This document shows positions 42,915 to 51,534 of a stretch of 64,000 bases of DNA, piece after piece (position 1 is the stretch's first letter; every line of letters begins with the position of its first letter). The translations under genes and the position numbers were made by a program. The DNA lies in the NCBI GenBank assembly GCA_900766135.1, contig CAAFUF010000008.1, forward strand, positions 22,907 through 86,906, given 5' to 3'. The DNA is from Paenibacillaceae bacterium. GTDB taxonomy: Bacteria; Bacillota; Bacilli; Paenibacillales; Paenibacillaceae. A model generated the notes under the pieces. That model was not told the DNA's origin, made no database searches, and worked only from the letters and a program-made list of their open reading frames with translations.

Positions 42915-43769
42915 TCAAGTTAACAGCCGCACGGCATAGACTTCCTTACAAAACCCGCGCAGCCCGTTATAGATCCGCGACACTTTTGATTCCTTCGACA
43001 CGAGGCCAAACACCGTAGGCCCGCTGCCTGACATCAACACGCCGTCTGCGCCAAGGCGCAGCATCGCTTCTTTCAAGTGAGCCACTTCCGGGTGAAGCTC
43101 CAGCGTCACCTGCTCCAGCACGTTGCCGAGCTCCTGGCATACGTCCGTGAACGAGCGTCTCTCCAGCGCCTCCTGCATTCGGACTGCCGACGGATGATCG
43201 GTAATCTGCCCGGCGTTCAGACGCCCGTATACCTCCGCCGTCGAAACGTTGATGGGAGGCTTCGCCAGAACCACCCAACACTGCGGCGGACTCGCCAGCG
43301 GCGTCAGCACTTCGCCCCGCCCCGTTGCCAGCGCCGTACCGCCCGTCACGCAAAACGGCACGTCGGAGCCCAGCTCCGAACCCAGCTTCTTCAGCTCCTC
43401 ATCGGGAATGCCCAGTTCCCATAGGCGGTTTAATCCCCGCAGCGTTGCCGCCGCGTCGCTGCTGCCCCCAGCTAGGCCGGCGGCGACCGGAATCTTCTTA
43501 TCGAGGTGAATGTAAACCCCGCTCCGCACGTTGTATCGTTCCTTGATTAGCTTCGCCGCCTGAAACGCCAAATTCTTCTCGTCCAGCGGAATATATCCGG
43601 CCTGGCTCGAAATAATAATCGTATCCCGCGGGAGGGCGCTCATTTCCAGACGGTCGGCAAGATCCACCATGGTCATGATCATCTCGACCTCGTGGTAACC
43701 GTCCGGACGCTTATGCAACACGTCGAGCATTAAGTTGATTTTGGCCGGTGCTTTTTCGTAAATTTTCAT
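42915..43769 (-). CDS. ispE: 4-diphosphocytidyl-2-C-methyl-D-erythritol kinase
   Basis: 284 residues from the ATG at 43769 (KIYEKAPAKINLMLDVLHKRPDGYHEVEMIM). The GHMP-kinase ATP loop is PVAAGLAGGSSDAAATLRGLN and the C-terminal motif is LMSGSGPTVFGL. It catalyses the fourth step of the non-mevalonate isoprenoid pathway. It follows sspF, and purR follows it. Confidence 0.97.
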   Translation of the reverse strand: MKIYEKAPAKINLMLDVLHKRPDGYHEVEMIMTMVDLADRLEMSALPRDTIIISSQAGYIPLDEKNLAFQAAKLIKERYNVRSGVYIHLDKKIPVAAGLAGGSSDAAATLRGLNRLWELGIPDEELKKLGSELGSDVPFCVTGGTALATGRGEVLTPLASPPQCWVVLAKPPINVSTAEVYGRLNAGQITDHPSAVRMQEALERRSFTDVCQELGNVLEQVTLELHPEVAHLKEAMLRLGADGVLMSGSGPTVFGLVSKESKVSRIYNGLRGFCKEVYAVRLLT

Positions 43770-43910
43770 GGCGCTCCCCCACCTTAGCAATTCCGTGGAA
43801 TTCCTCATCCATCCGGTCTGTTTGCACATTCCCTTATTTTAAATAAACGTGGGCCCCACGTCTATGTACGAAAGACAAATTTTTCTCCCTCTATCTTACT
43901 TCATCCGGCG

Positions 43911-43944
43911 AAAAAAACGAAGCTCCCCGGATGGGAAGCTTCGC
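43911..43944 (-). terminator. Intrinsic terminator of sspF
   Basis: On the minus strand CGAAGCT pairs with AGCTTCG, followed by seven T residues, 12 nt after the sspF stop. Confidence 0.9.
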
Positions 43945-43955
43945 TGCGGCAGAGG

Positions 43956-44135
43956 TTATTGCTGTTTCGCTGCGGCCTTCTCGGCGAGCTCGATCGCCCG
44001 CTTGACCATATTGCCCGCATCTTTCGCTTTGATGCCGCCCCAGCCTTCCTGCTGGACGGTATCGTAAAATCCCAGATCCTTCGCCAACTCGACCTTCAAG
44101 TTCTCCGACATCACGCTGCGTCTTCTTCGCGACAT
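43956..44135 (-). CDS. sspF: Alpha/beta-type small acid-soluble spore protein SspF
   Basis: 59 residues from the ATG at 44135 (AAAGGAGGAG upstream). The sequence RRRRSVMSENLKVELAKDLG, then GGIKAKDAGNMVKRAIELAEK, is the SspF form of the alpha/beta SASP family, which coats and protects spore DNA. A forespore-type promoter is located 45 nt upstream and a terminator follows. Confidence 0.95.
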   Translation of the reverse strand: MSRRRRSVMSENLKVELAKDLGFYDTVQQEGWGGIKAKDAGNMVKRAIELAEKAAAKQQ

Positions 44136-44179
44136 GGTCAGTGCTCCTCCTTTGGGGTCAGGGATATAGGAACGATGCT

Positions 44180-44209
44180 TAGTATACGCCGGCTCCGTCC
44201 CGGGAATAC
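44180..44209 (-). promoter_or_regulatory. Sigma-G-type promoter of sspF
   Basis: On the minus strand TATACTA (44180-44186) fits the sigma-G -10 CATNMTA at 6 of 7 positions and GTATT (44205-44209) stands 18 bp upstream as the -35 (GYATA, 4 of 5). Confidence 0.65.
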
Positions 44210-44296
44210 GGTGGTAAGTCTGTCCACCTAAGGCGAACAACGCTTAGTTGCTGGCCGGAGGGAGACCCACCGATGCCGCGCGTTATTGCAGGCATG

Positions 44297-44332
44297 AAAA
44301 AAACGGCCTCACCCGCCGGGCGATAACCGTTT
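44297..44332 (-). terminator. Intrinsic terminator of veg
   Basis: On the minus strand ACGG.TAT.CGCCC pairs with GGGTGAGGCCGT and runs into seven T residues, about 20 nt after the veg stop. Confidence 0.85.
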
Positions 44333-44351
44333 GCTTTTTGGTTCATGATGT

Positions 44352-44627
44352 TCACGGTTTAATATACGAAATCCGCATCCCATCGTTATCGTCGCAAATC
44401 ATGACTTCGACGGACTCGGTCAGTATATCGGCATAACTGTAAGACACACGCTTAAAGGTTTGCTGCTCTTGATCCAGCTTCACAATGAAGACCGAAGGAT
44501 AAGTCTCCTCCAATACTCCAGTGCGTTCGACGGTCTTCCGGCGACCTCCGTTTGCCCGGAGCATAATTTTCTGTCCTACGTGGGCGTCGAGACTATGCTT
44601 AATTTCCGACAGCGCATTTTTAGCCAT
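44352..44627 (-). CDS. veg: Veg protein, biofilm/sporulation-linked small protein
   Basis: 91 residues from the ATG at 44627 (AAGGTGG upstream). The sequence NALSEIKHSLDAHVGQKIMLRANGGRRKTVERTGVLEETYPSVFIVKLD is characteristic of Veg (DUF1021). In B. subtilis Veg is very highly transcribed and promotes biofilm formation. Two consensus promoters lie directly upstream. Confidence 0.96.
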   Translation of the reverse strand: MAKNALSEIKHSLDAHVGQKIMLRANGGRRKTVERTGVLEETYPSVFIVKLDQEQQTFKRVSYSYADILTESVEVMICDDNDGMRISYIKP

Positions 44628-44655
44628 TGCCTGTGACCACCTTCTTTCTTTGTCC

Positions 44656-44727
44656 ATTATACAGGAAAGTCACAACCTTGTCAAATCAAAACAAATAATT
44701 ATATCAGCACTAAAAATGTTGTGTCAA
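44656..44727 (-). promoter_or_regulatory. Tandem consensus sigma-A promoters of veg
   Basis: On the minus strand the proximal promoter has TTGACA (44679-44684) and TATAAT (44656-44661) with 17-bp spacing, a perfect consensus. A second one upstream has TTGACA (44722-44727) and TATAAT (44698-44703) with 18-bp spacing. B. subtilis Pveg is likewise one of the strongest known promoters. Confidence 0.93.
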
Positions 44728-44772
44728 CGATTATTTTTCGACATTTTTTCTCTTAACCCGATGGGAGTCCTA

Positions 44773-44820
44773 ATAAAATAACCGGAAGGTCCTGGGGCAT
44801 TCGCCTCAGTTCCTCCCGGC
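44773..44820 (-). terminator. Intrinsic terminator of yabG
   Basis: On the minus strand CCGGGAGG pairs with CCTTCCGG with an inner GGC/GCC hairpin, followed by TTATTTTATT, 44 nt after the yabG stop. Confidence 0.8.
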
Positions 44821-44863
44821 ATGGACAAATCATAGGGATGGATTTTCGGTTCATCCTGAAAAT

Positions 44864-45781
44864 TCACATGGACGGCACAACTTTCAACGTCGATAAATCC
44901 TTGAGTTTAGGCAGCCCGATCCGGTAGCTGCCGCGGGTCTCAATCCCTCCGACGCCTTGCGCTCCGCTGATCGTATGGTTCAGCACGTCGGTGATTTGGA
45001 TCGTCTCGCGGATCGAGGTGAGCGACGCCTTAGCCGCAATGTACACCGGATCCAGCGCATGGATTAGCACCCTGCCGGGCGAGCTCGCAAAATTGGCCCC
45101 CGCCTGCAGCATCGCCTCAAAATGCGACTGGCAGGCGCCGGCCACGATCGTCAACGTATCGAAATTCCGCTCATATTGCCGGGCCGTTTGGATGGCCTCC
45201 ACGAAATGCTTGGAATTTTTATAGCTGGATAAATTGTATAGATCGCCGGTGGGACGTGATTTTAACACGCCGTCATGTCCGGTCAGCACGACGATATCCG
45301 GCTTGACCGAAGGCAACAGGCGGTACAATGCATGGGCCATTTGCGATTCCGTGACGAAATAGCCTTGAGCCGGTACGCGCAACTTCTCGTACAAGCTTAG
45401 GCTCTTTTGCAGATATCGTTCATCGCCGTCCAAATGCAGCACCTTGCCCGGCACCTCAAAATAAGCCGGTTCCCCTTGCACGTACAGCTCCCGCCCAACC
45501 GCCATCCGGTTGCGTTCCGCCAACTCCTTGCGGTCCTGGGTTAACCACTTCAGCGACTCCGTCGCCTTGATCCGCGCCCGCTGCGTCGTTTCTCCTGGGG
45601 AAGCCGGGTCTACCCTGACCAAGTCCGTCAAGGGCGCATCCGCCAGCAGCCGGAATTCCGTTCCTTTGATGATAGCTTCGTTCCGCTCAATCCGTTCGAT
45701 CCGGAACGTGACGTCTCCACCGTATGATTTGCGGACGACCAAGTCTCCCAAATTCGTCAAGTCAATCACCTCTATCCCCAT
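44864..45781 (-). CDS. yabG: Sporulation-specific protease YabG
   Basis: 305 residues, the family length. Conserved parts include GDLVVRKSYGGDVTFRI, the segment VLTGHDGVLK, and GACQSHFEAMLQAGANFASSPGRVLIHALDPVYIAAK, which contains the Cys and His residues taken as catalytic. In B. subtilis it is made in the mother cell under sigma-K and trims spore coat proteins. It follows rsmA. Confidence 0.95.
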   Translation of the reverse strand: MGIEVIDLTNLGDLVVRKSYGGDVTFRIERIERNEAIIKGTEFRLLADAPLTDLVRVDPASPGETTQRARIKATESLKWLTQDRKELAERNRMAVGRELYVQGEPAYFEVPGKVLHLDGDERYLQKSLSLYEKLRVPAQGYFVTESQMAHALYRLLPSVKPDIVVLTGHDGVLKSRPTGDLYNLSSYKNSKHFVEAIQTARQYERNFDTLTIVAGACQSHFEAMLQAGANFASSPGRVLIHALDPVYIAAKASLTSIRETIQITDVLNHTISGAQGVGGIETRGSYRIGLPKLKDLSTLKVVPSM

Positions 45782-45805
45782 CGTATGGGCGACAAGAGGG
45801 AATGG

Positions 45806-46702
45806 TTACTCGCGGAGTTCCTTCACGCCGGCGTTTAGCAGCGTATCGCTCAGCTTGGCGAACTCGTCCAGGCTTAACGTCTCGGCCCGCCGGGAGGGCT
45901 GGATGCCGGCTTCCTCCAAAAGCTGCTCCAACCGCTCCCGCCCCTCCTTCGGGAAGAAGCGGCTTTTCAGATTGTTGGAAATGGTCTTCCGTCTTTGGGC
46001 AAAAGAGGCCTGTACCACCTCGAAGAAAAACGCCTCCTCCTTCACGGCTACGGCCGGCGTCTTCCGCACGGTCAGCCGGATCACCGCGGATTCCACATTC
46101 GGCTGCGGAATAAACACGCTGTGCGGCACCGTGCAGATCAGCTCCGGCACGCTATAGTATTGCACGGCGATGCTGAGGCTGCCGTAATCCTTCCCGCCGG
46201 GAGAGGCAGCCATGCGCTCGGCTACTTCCTTCTGGATCATGACGACGATATGCTCCAGCGGCAGCTTCTCCTCGAGGAGCTTCATGAGGATCGGCGTCGT
46301 CACGTAGTAAGGCAAATTCGCCACGACGCTGACGCCGTTCACCCCGCCGAATTCAGCCGCAAACAAGGCCTTCAGGTCCAGCTTCAGCACGTCCCCATGG
46401 ATCACGCTTACGTGCGGGTACGGCTCCAGCACCTCCTCCAGGATCGGAAGCAGACGCTGGTCGATCTCGACCGCCGTTACCTTCCCGGCCTCCTGAGCCA
46501 GCTTCTCCGTCAATGCGCCGATGCCCGGCCCGATTTCCAGCGCGCCTTTGGTGTTGTCCAGCCCGGCCGCCGCAACGATTTTGCCGAGGATGTTTTGGTC
46601 GATCAGAAAGTTCTGCCCCAAGCTTTTTTTGAACGAAAAGCCGTGCCGCTGGATGATTTCCTTCGTCCGGCGCGGCGTCGATACGTCTTCCCTTATGCTC
46701 AT
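45806..46702 (-). CDS. rsmA: 16S rRNA dimethyladenosine transferase RsmA (KsgA)
   Basis: About 298 residues from the ATG at 46702 (AAAGGAG upstream). It has KKSLGQNFLIDQNIL, the SAM-binding motif EIGPGIGALTEKLA and the catalytic NLPYYVTTPIL. It dimethylates two adenosines near the 3' end of 16S rRNA. The start is 6 nt after the rnmV stop. Confidence 0.97.
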   Translation of the reverse strand: MSIREDVSTPRRTKEIIQRHGFSFKKSLGQNFLIDQNILGKIVAAAGLDNTKGALEIGPGIGALTEKLAQEAGKVTAVEIDQRLLPILEEVLEPYPHVSVIHGDVLKLDLKALFAAEFGGVNGVSVVANLPYYVTTPILMKLLEEKLPLEHIVVMIQKEVAERMAASPGGKDYGSLSIAVQYYSVPELICTVPHSVFIPQPNVESAVIRLTVRKTPAVAVKEEAFFFEVVQASFAQRRKTISNNLKSRFFPKEGRERLEQLLEEAGIQPSRRAETLSLDEFAKLSDTLLNAGVKELRE

Positions 46703-46707
46703 GCCCC

Positions 46708-47253
46708 TTAAACTCCTTTGCTCTCCAACTCGGCCAGCGCGGCCGCAAACTCCTCGCGGCTGATACGGAACACTGATAACCGCTTGTACAATTGCTTCCC
46801 GTTGCAATATCCTATCCCCAGCAGCTCACCCAGCGCTTTACGACGCGCAGCGGCTTGCGGGTGGACGATCAGCCCCGCACTTATCAGGTCTTCCATATCG
46901 ATGGCGGCCTCTACTCCCGGCGCTTCGCTGCGGACCCGGGACAGCGCCGTGCGGATCGACTCCGGGGAGGCGTTCTCCACGCCGATGTCTCCCCGCTTCG
47001 TAGCCTCGGCCTCGGGCAAAAAAGCGTGCTTGCAGCCCGGCACCCGAGCCGCCACGATTTTGCGAATCCGCTCCCCGGCATGGTCCGGATCGGTAAAGAT
47101 AATGACCCCTCGGCGCTCCTGGGCCAAAGCGATCTTCTTCAGCGTGGTTTCGCCGATGGCCGATCCGCCGGTCTCAATCGTGTCGGCCTCCACGGCGCGC
47201 TTGATGGCCACGGTGTCATCCCGGCCCTCCACCACGATGACCTCTTTGATCAT
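46708..47253 (-). CDS. rnmV: Ribonuclease M5 (5S rRNA maturation)
   Basis: About 181 residues of the Toprim family: IKEVIVVEGRDDTVAIKRAVEADTIETGG with the catalytic Glu, then FTDPDHAGERIRK with the DxD acid pair. It matures 5S rRNA precursor. The start is ambiguous: ATGs at 47253, 47262 and 47280 are in frame. Family N-termini favour 47253; an AAGGGA lies upstream of the first two, and nothing useful precedes 47280, which sits against the rpfB terminator. Confidence 0.95.
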   Translation of the reverse strand: MIKEVIVVEGRDDTVAIKRAVEADTIETGGSAIGETTLKKIALAQERRGVIIFTDPDHAGERIRKIVAARVPGCKHAFLPEAEATKRGDIGVENASPESIRTALSRVRSEAPGVEAAIDMEDLISAGLIVHPQAAARRKALGELLGIGYCNGKQLYKRLSVFRISREEFAAALAELESKGV

Positions 47254-47289
47254 GGTATCCATTCTTCCCTTCGTCCTCATAAGAATAAC

Positions 47290-47316
47290 AAAAAGAAGAG
47301 GATAACATCCTCTTCT
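47290..47316 (-). terminator. Intrinsic terminator of rpfB
   Basis: On the minus strand AGAAGAGGAT pairs perfectly with ATCCTCTTCT around GTT, followed by TTTTG. It lies between rpfB and rnmV. Confidence 0.92.
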
Positions 47317-47385
47317 AATCCACTGTCTTATTCATCATCCTAATACTATCTCATTCCCTCCGCGTTGTAAAACGGAGAGAACGGG

Positions 47386-48522
47386 TTAGTTCAATTCCGG
47401 CTTCGTCGGGCCGATGACGTATACGGTACGGCCCTTCTTGCGGCCGAAACTCTTCGCATCCTTCAGGGTATCGAAATACACGTCCATCTTATGCCCATCG
47501 ATGGCTCCGCCGGTATCCTCCGCCTTGCGGAAGCCGATCCCCTCGATGTAGACCCACCAACCGAGCGGAACGACGTCTTTATCAACGGCGATCGTTCTGC
47601 CTTCGGTCACGCGGGTACCGGAGGCCGTACGGGTGCCAATCCCGTCTTCTTCCGCCGAATAGGCGGTCAACGTGACGTTTTTCAATATCTTTTTATATTC
47701 AAAAGAGACGCCGCCTTTGGTCGTCAACCCGCTAATGTTCACCGCGTTTGCGGTACGGTTGATGCTGGCCGACAGAACGGCGGTAGGCTTCTTCGTGCCG
47801 ACGGCGACAACCTTCGGCTGGGCCTTCTTGGAGACCTCTTTGCCGAGCCAGCGCTTCGTCACGAACTTTCCGTCCTCGTAGGTTTTCTCAATGTTGTGAA
47901 TGACCAGACCGGAGCTGCCTTGCTGAACGACCTTCGTCGTGCCTTTCAGCAAATTGGCGTCCGACGTTTTGACCACGCTGAAAGGCACGGTCTCCTTCGT
48001 CTGCACCGTTTGTTTGCTCACCCGAACAACCTTCACGTCCAGGTTCGCGGTAACTTTGTTGTCCAATGCCGGGGTGACCTTGTCGTCTTGGTCCAAAGCA
48101 ACGCCGAGCTCGGACAATACGCCTTCTACTTTCTTTTGTGTCGTAAAATGGACTTTGCTCGTGCCGTCCACGGACACATTGACCGGCATTGCGCGTACAA
48201 TGACAATGCGGTCACCGTTCTTCAGCGTGCTGTCCAGCGGAAGCGATACGGAATCCTTCGCGCTGAGTTTGATCGATTGCTCCTCCAACAAATGGGCTAC
48301 GCTGGATTTGCTCGTCTCCACCGATTGGACGTTGCCGTCCACGATCAGGGACACTTCTTTATGTGCCTGGCCAAACAGCCAGATTAGGATGATGATGATT
48401 ACCGCGATGGTCAGAACGCCGACGAGCGCAATCTGACGTAAATTCTCATGCTTCCATCGCATTGCGTAAGACATGCTGGATGAGCGTGATTCATGGGTCT
48501 CCTCTTTGCGGAAAATGCCCAT
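47386..48522 (-). CDS. rpfB: Cell-wall-active protein of the RpfB/YabE type (DUF348-G5-3D)
   Basis: 378 residues. A membrane anchor (about 31-51) is followed by two DUF348 repeats (VSLIVDGNVQSVETSKSSVAHLL, VNVSVDGTSKVHFTTQKKVEGVL), a G5 domain (about 160-235) and a C-terminal 3D domain with LTAYS, DTGGAIDGHKMDVYF and its three aspartates, related to the lytic transglycosylase fold. It probably remodels peptidoglycan. AAGGAGGA precedes the ATG. Upstream lie a cyclic-di-AMP riboswitch and a MITE-like insertion, so expression should fall when c-di-AMP is high. Confidence 0.94.
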   Translation of the reverse strand: MGIFRKEETHESRSSSMSYAMRWKHENLRQIALVGVLTIAVIIIILIWLFGQAHKEVSLIVDGNVQSVETSKSSVAHLLEEQSIKLSAKDSVSLPLDSTLKNGDRIVIVRAMPVNVSVDGTSKVHFTTQKKVEGVLSELGVALDQDDKVTPALDNKVTANLDVKVVRVSKQTVQTKETVPFSVVKTSDANLLKGTTKVVQQGSSGLVIHNIEKTYEDGKFVTKRWLGKEVSKKAQPKVVAVGTKKPTAVLSASINRTANAVNISGLTTKGGVSFEYKKILKNVTLTAYSAEEDGIGTRTASGTRVTEGRTIAVDKDVVPLGWWVYIEGIGFRKAEDTGGAIDGHKMDVYFDTLKDAKSFGRKKGRTVYVIGPTKPELN

Positions 48523-48630
48523 TTCTTCCGTCCTCCTTCATAGTCCCGCCGTCTAGGTCGATGCATGATAACGATTGACGCGACTACAGTTACTTTTTAC
48601 AAAACGCGCAGCGGTTAAGTTCAAATTCAG

Positions 48631-48793
48631 TCAAAAAGTCAGGTTTTCAGCACCGAGAAGGTTGGATGAAGCTAGGGACTGAGTAGCGCAGCGTAGTTTA
48701 GGCTACGTGAGCAACGGAAGGCCCGGCTGAATCCAAGATTCGATGTCGAATCAACTTCTTGACCTGCTTCGTGATCAAAAGATGACTTTTTGA
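48631..48793 (-). repeat. MITE-like repeat, copy 1, in the rpfB leader
   Basis: 163 bp bounded by perfect 11-bp inverted ends TCAAAAAGTCA / TGACTTTTTGA. Inside are the conserved words CACCGAGAAGGTTGGATGAAG, GACTGAGTAGCGCAGCGTAG, CTACGTGAGCAACGGAAGG and GATTCGATGTCGAATC (a perfect hairpin). Outer inverted sequences CAAAACGCG..GTTAAG (48600-48616) and CTTAACGCGTTTTG (48798-48811) extend the symmetry in this copy only. It lies between the riboswitch terminator and rpfB. Confidence 0.88.
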
Positions 48794-48891
48794 CCACCTT
48801 AACGCGTTTTGCATCCTGATCCAGTCTCTCTTGCCTATAGTCACCTCCTGTTTACCAACAGTATGATGACCCTATTACTTTTATTCAAAAC

Positions 48892-48937
48892 AAAAGAAGC
48901 CTAAAGAAAGAGTTAGAGGAACTCCTTCGTGGCTTCT
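48892..48937 (-). terminator. Terminator of the riboswitch expression platform
   Basis: On the minus strand AGAAGCC pairs with GGCTTCT with inner GAA/TTC and AGTT/AACT pairs, followed by TTTGTTTTG. It directly follows the cyclic-di-AMP aptamer. Confidence 0.82.
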
Positions 48938-48954
48938 TGAATGTCTTGGTGTAA

Positions 48955-49190
48955 TAGCTGCACGAGTGACCTCTCTTATACGCTTACGAGGTTAGCTGTC
49001 GGGTTAGGACGAAAGAGAGCCGCCCTTTCTCAGTTCATTCGCTCATGGCGCAATGACCTCGAATTCACCCCAAAGACCCTGGAAAAGAAATCAAATACTG
49101 ACGCGAGTGGCGTACGCCAACCGCTGCCCGTATTGGTTCCCCCGTTCTCCGGCGAGGAGATTCAGCGAGACTGGTTCATGGAACCAAGCA
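48955..49190 (-). ncRNA. Cyclic-di-AMP riboswitch (ydaO-yuaA class)
   Basis: On the minus strand the conserved blocks of this class appear in order: CGCCGGAGAACGGGGGAACC (about 49138-49157), GGGGTGAATTC (about 49064-49074) and CCCGACAGCTAACCTCGTAAG (about 48983-49003). A terminator follows at 48892-48937. These riboswitches turn off cell-wall hydrolase and potassium genes when c-di-AMP binds. The target here is rpfB, about 370 nt downstream. Outer boundaries are approximate. Confidence 0.88.
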
Positions 49191-49241
49191 TCGTTTGGTT
49201 CAATTTGTCCACTCAGAACGAACCAAATCGATACTGAAAAA

Positions 49242-49271
49242 ATTCTATCCTGTTTCGATGCAGGTTGTAAA
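49242..49271 (-). promoter_or_regulatory. Sigma-A-type promoter of the riboswitch-rpfB transcript
   Basis: On the minus strand TTTACA (49266-49271) and TAGAAT (49242-49247) are 18 bp apart. Transcription would start about 45 nt before the aptamer and after the tatD stop. Confidence 0.6.
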
Positions 49272-49387
49272 GGACGAATCAACCACGTTTTTTTAAAAAA
49301 ATGGTTAAAAAAATGTAATGATCTCGTTTTTATGGGTTAAAAAGCATTAATCTTTCCGAAATCCTCATTTTTTCGTCCAGTTTGCTC

Positions 49388-50161
49388 TCAAATCCTCGAG
49401 ATTCCAAATCGTTCCAATGCATTTCGGGTGGTAATTTCGGCGATTTCCTCGAAAGTAACCCCTTTAAGCTCGGCTGCCATTTCCGCCACCAAGCGGACAT
49501 GCGCAGACTCGTTTCGTTTCCCACGATATGGGTGCGGCGTTAAATAAGGGGAATCCGTTTCGATCAGCAATCGGTCCATCGGCGTCTTCGCCAATACCTC
49601 TTTGGGCGTTTTTGCATTTTTAAACGTGATGGGTCCTCCAAACGACAAATGAAATCCCAAATCCAGACACATTTTGGCAATTTCCCAACTGCCAGAGAAG
49701 GAGTGCATGACACCCCCTACCTCGTTGGCTTTCTCCTCTCGGAGAATGCGCACCACGTCCTCGTGAGCATCGCGGTTATGGATGGAAATCGGCATTCCCA
49801 GGCTTCGGGCCAGTCCGATTTGTTTGCGAAAGACTTCGTGCTGGACGTCTTTGGGGGACGTGTCCCAATAATAATCAAGACCGATTTCCCCGATGGCCAC
49901 GACCTTCTCGTGCTTGCACAATTCAGCGATCCAGTCCAAATCGCCTTCCTGCATCGTAATCGCATCCTGCGGGTGCCAGCCGACGGCGGCATAAATGAAG
50001 TCGTACGTCTCCGCCAACTTCATGGTGGACGGGATCGTCTCGCGGTTAAATCCGATGTTGATCATCCGCGTAACCCCTTGTTCCACGGCGCGCGCAATCA
50101 CTTCCTCGCGGTCCTCGTCAAATTGGGGAGCATCCAAATGTGTATGCGTATCAAATAACAT
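49388..50161 (-). CDS. tatD: TatD family metal-dependent DNase
   Basis: 257 residues with the TatD metal ligands: DTHTHLD at the N-terminus, GEIGLDYYW, PISIHNRDAHED, VMHSFSG and LIETDSPYLTPHPYRGKRNE. It acts as a 3'-5' exonuclease or deoxyribonuclease. In B. subtilis metS (methionyl-tRNA synthetase) stands upstream; here the neighbour is an HD-domain protein. Confidence 0.95.
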   Translation of the reverse strand: MLFDTHTHLDAPQFDEDREEVIARAVEQGVTRMINIGFNRETIPSTMKLAETYDFIYAAVGWHPQDAITMQEGDLDWIAELCKHEKVVAIGEIGLDYYWDTSPKDVQHEVFRKQIGLARSLGMPISIHNRDAHEDVVRILREEKANEVGGVMHSFSGSWEIAKMCLDLGFHLSFGGPITFKNAKTPKEVLAKTPMDRLLIETDSPYLTPHPYRGKRNESAHVRLVAEMAAELKGVTFEEIAEITTRNALERFGISRI

Positions 50162-50178
50162 AACGAATCGTCATCCTC

Positions 50179-51468
50179 CTAGTTCCGTTGCTCGAAAATG
50201 CGGGCTACCGCCTGGGGCAGCCGGTCCATTACAGCACACAATTTATTATCCGGATAGTACAAATGCGTTTTGCCCCGATGCAAGCCGCTGATCGAGCGCA
50301 CGATATCCGAGACCTCGGAAATTTCCCGCAGCCGCTCCTGCCGGTCCAACAGTAAAATCTGCTTCTGGCGGACCCCCTCGTCCGGACGGAACACATCATA
50401 CGGCAGATCCGTCGGAAAATCAATTTCCATGTCGTATTCCGGACTCAATCCGACTCGTGCAAAGGCCTCCCGAATCTCATCCAGCATTTCCAGCTCCGGC
50501 GTGTCCAATTCTACATATTTATACAATTTGCGATTCAAAAACCGAGAGCATAAATCGCTCAGCAGCTCATCATTTTCCTTCGTCCATTGCATGAATGCGG
50601 TTTGCATCAACGCCTCATCCAGCTGCAAATAATCGGCTACGCCAATGTTACCCCGAAATAGATCGGGTAGCGGATGCGGCAGGAAGCCGAAGGTATGGCC
50701 GTTCCGGTACAATTCCTTGGCCCGGCGCAGGATTTGACGGAGAATGATCTCTGAGCTGCGCGTCACCGGATGGAAATAGACCTGCCAATACATTTGGTAC
50801 CGCGACATCAAATAGTCTTCCACCGCGTGCATGCCGGATTCCTTAACAACCACCCGTCCCTGATAAGGGCGGAGCATTCGAATAATCCGGTCCATATCAA
50901 TCGTCCCATAGTTGACGCCGGTAAAATACGCATCCCGCAGCAAGTAATCCATTCGATCCGCATCGAGGGGGCTCGAGACCAGATTGACTACGATCGGATT
51001 CTCGTAATCCTTGCGGATCACCGCGGCCACCTTGTCCGGAAAATCCGCGGATACCTCGCGCATGACGGCGCCAACCTCGGTGTCGCCCAACAGGATTTTG
51101 CAGGTCCAATCCTCGTGATGCATCTGAAACGCTTCTTCTATAGAATGGGAAAACGGACCGTGCCCCAGATCGTGCAGCAACGCCGCGCACAACGCCACCA
51201 ATTTATCCCCTTGGGGCCAATCGGCGTACCCGCTCCGTTCGAACTGCGAAATAATCCGGCGCGTAATCTCATAAACGCCAAGCGAATGCGAGAATCGGCT
51301 ATGCTCGGCTCCATGAAACGTCAAATAAGACGTGCCGAGTTGACGGATCCGGCGAAGGCGCTGAAACTCCGGCGTATTAATGAGCGACCAGATCACTTCA
51401 TCCTGCACATGAATATAATTATGTACGGGATCTTTGAACACTTTTTCTTCGCGAAGCCGACGATGCAT
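50179..51468 (-). CDS. HD-domain phosphohydrolase related to dGTPase-like YwfO
   Basis: 429 residues. The HD motif is spread over GAEHSRFSHSLGVYEITRRI, LLHDLGHGPFSHSIEEAF and DADRMDYLLRDAYFTGVNYG, the pattern of the SAMHD1/dGTPase/YwfO family, which hydrolyses (deoxy)nucleoside triphosphates. The C-terminal region is YwfO-like. It sits where metS stands in B. subtilis. A cluster of Spo0A boxes lies 65-115 nt upstream, so it may be under sporulation control. The exact substrate is unknown. Confidence 0.88.
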   Translation of the reverse strand: MHRRLREEKVFKDPVHNYIHVQDEVIWSLINTPEFQRLRRIRQLGTSYLTFHGAEHSRFSHSLGVYEITRRIISQFERSGYADWPQGDKLVALCAALLHDLGHGPFSHSIEEAFQMHHEDWTCKILLGDTEVGAVMREVSADFPDKVAAVIRKDYENPIVVNLVSSPLDADRMDYLLRDAYFTGVNYGTIDMDRIIRMLRPYQGRVVVKESGMHAVEDYLMSRYQMYWQVYFHPVTRSSEIILRQILRRAKELYRNGHTFGFLPHPLPDLFRGNIGVADYLQLDEALMQTAFMQWTKENDELLSDLCSRFLNRKLYKYVELDTPELEMLDEIREAFARVGLSPEYDMEIDFPTDLPYDVFRPDEGVRQKQILLLDRQERLREISEVSDIVRSISGLHRGKTHLYYPDNKLCAVMDRLPQAVARIFEQRN

Positions 51469-51534
51469 AGATCAACACTCCTTTTCCATAAATTCGGTGA
51501 TAAAAGCTGAAATCTGACTGAAGACGACGGGTTA

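Noticed and set aside
48815..48870. Small upstream gene with a strong GGAGGTGA site after the riboswitch terminator
   Set aside because: No ATG or GTG stands at the right distance; an internal GTG frame runs into the MITE-like element and resembles nothing. It may be the relic of an older rpfB start.
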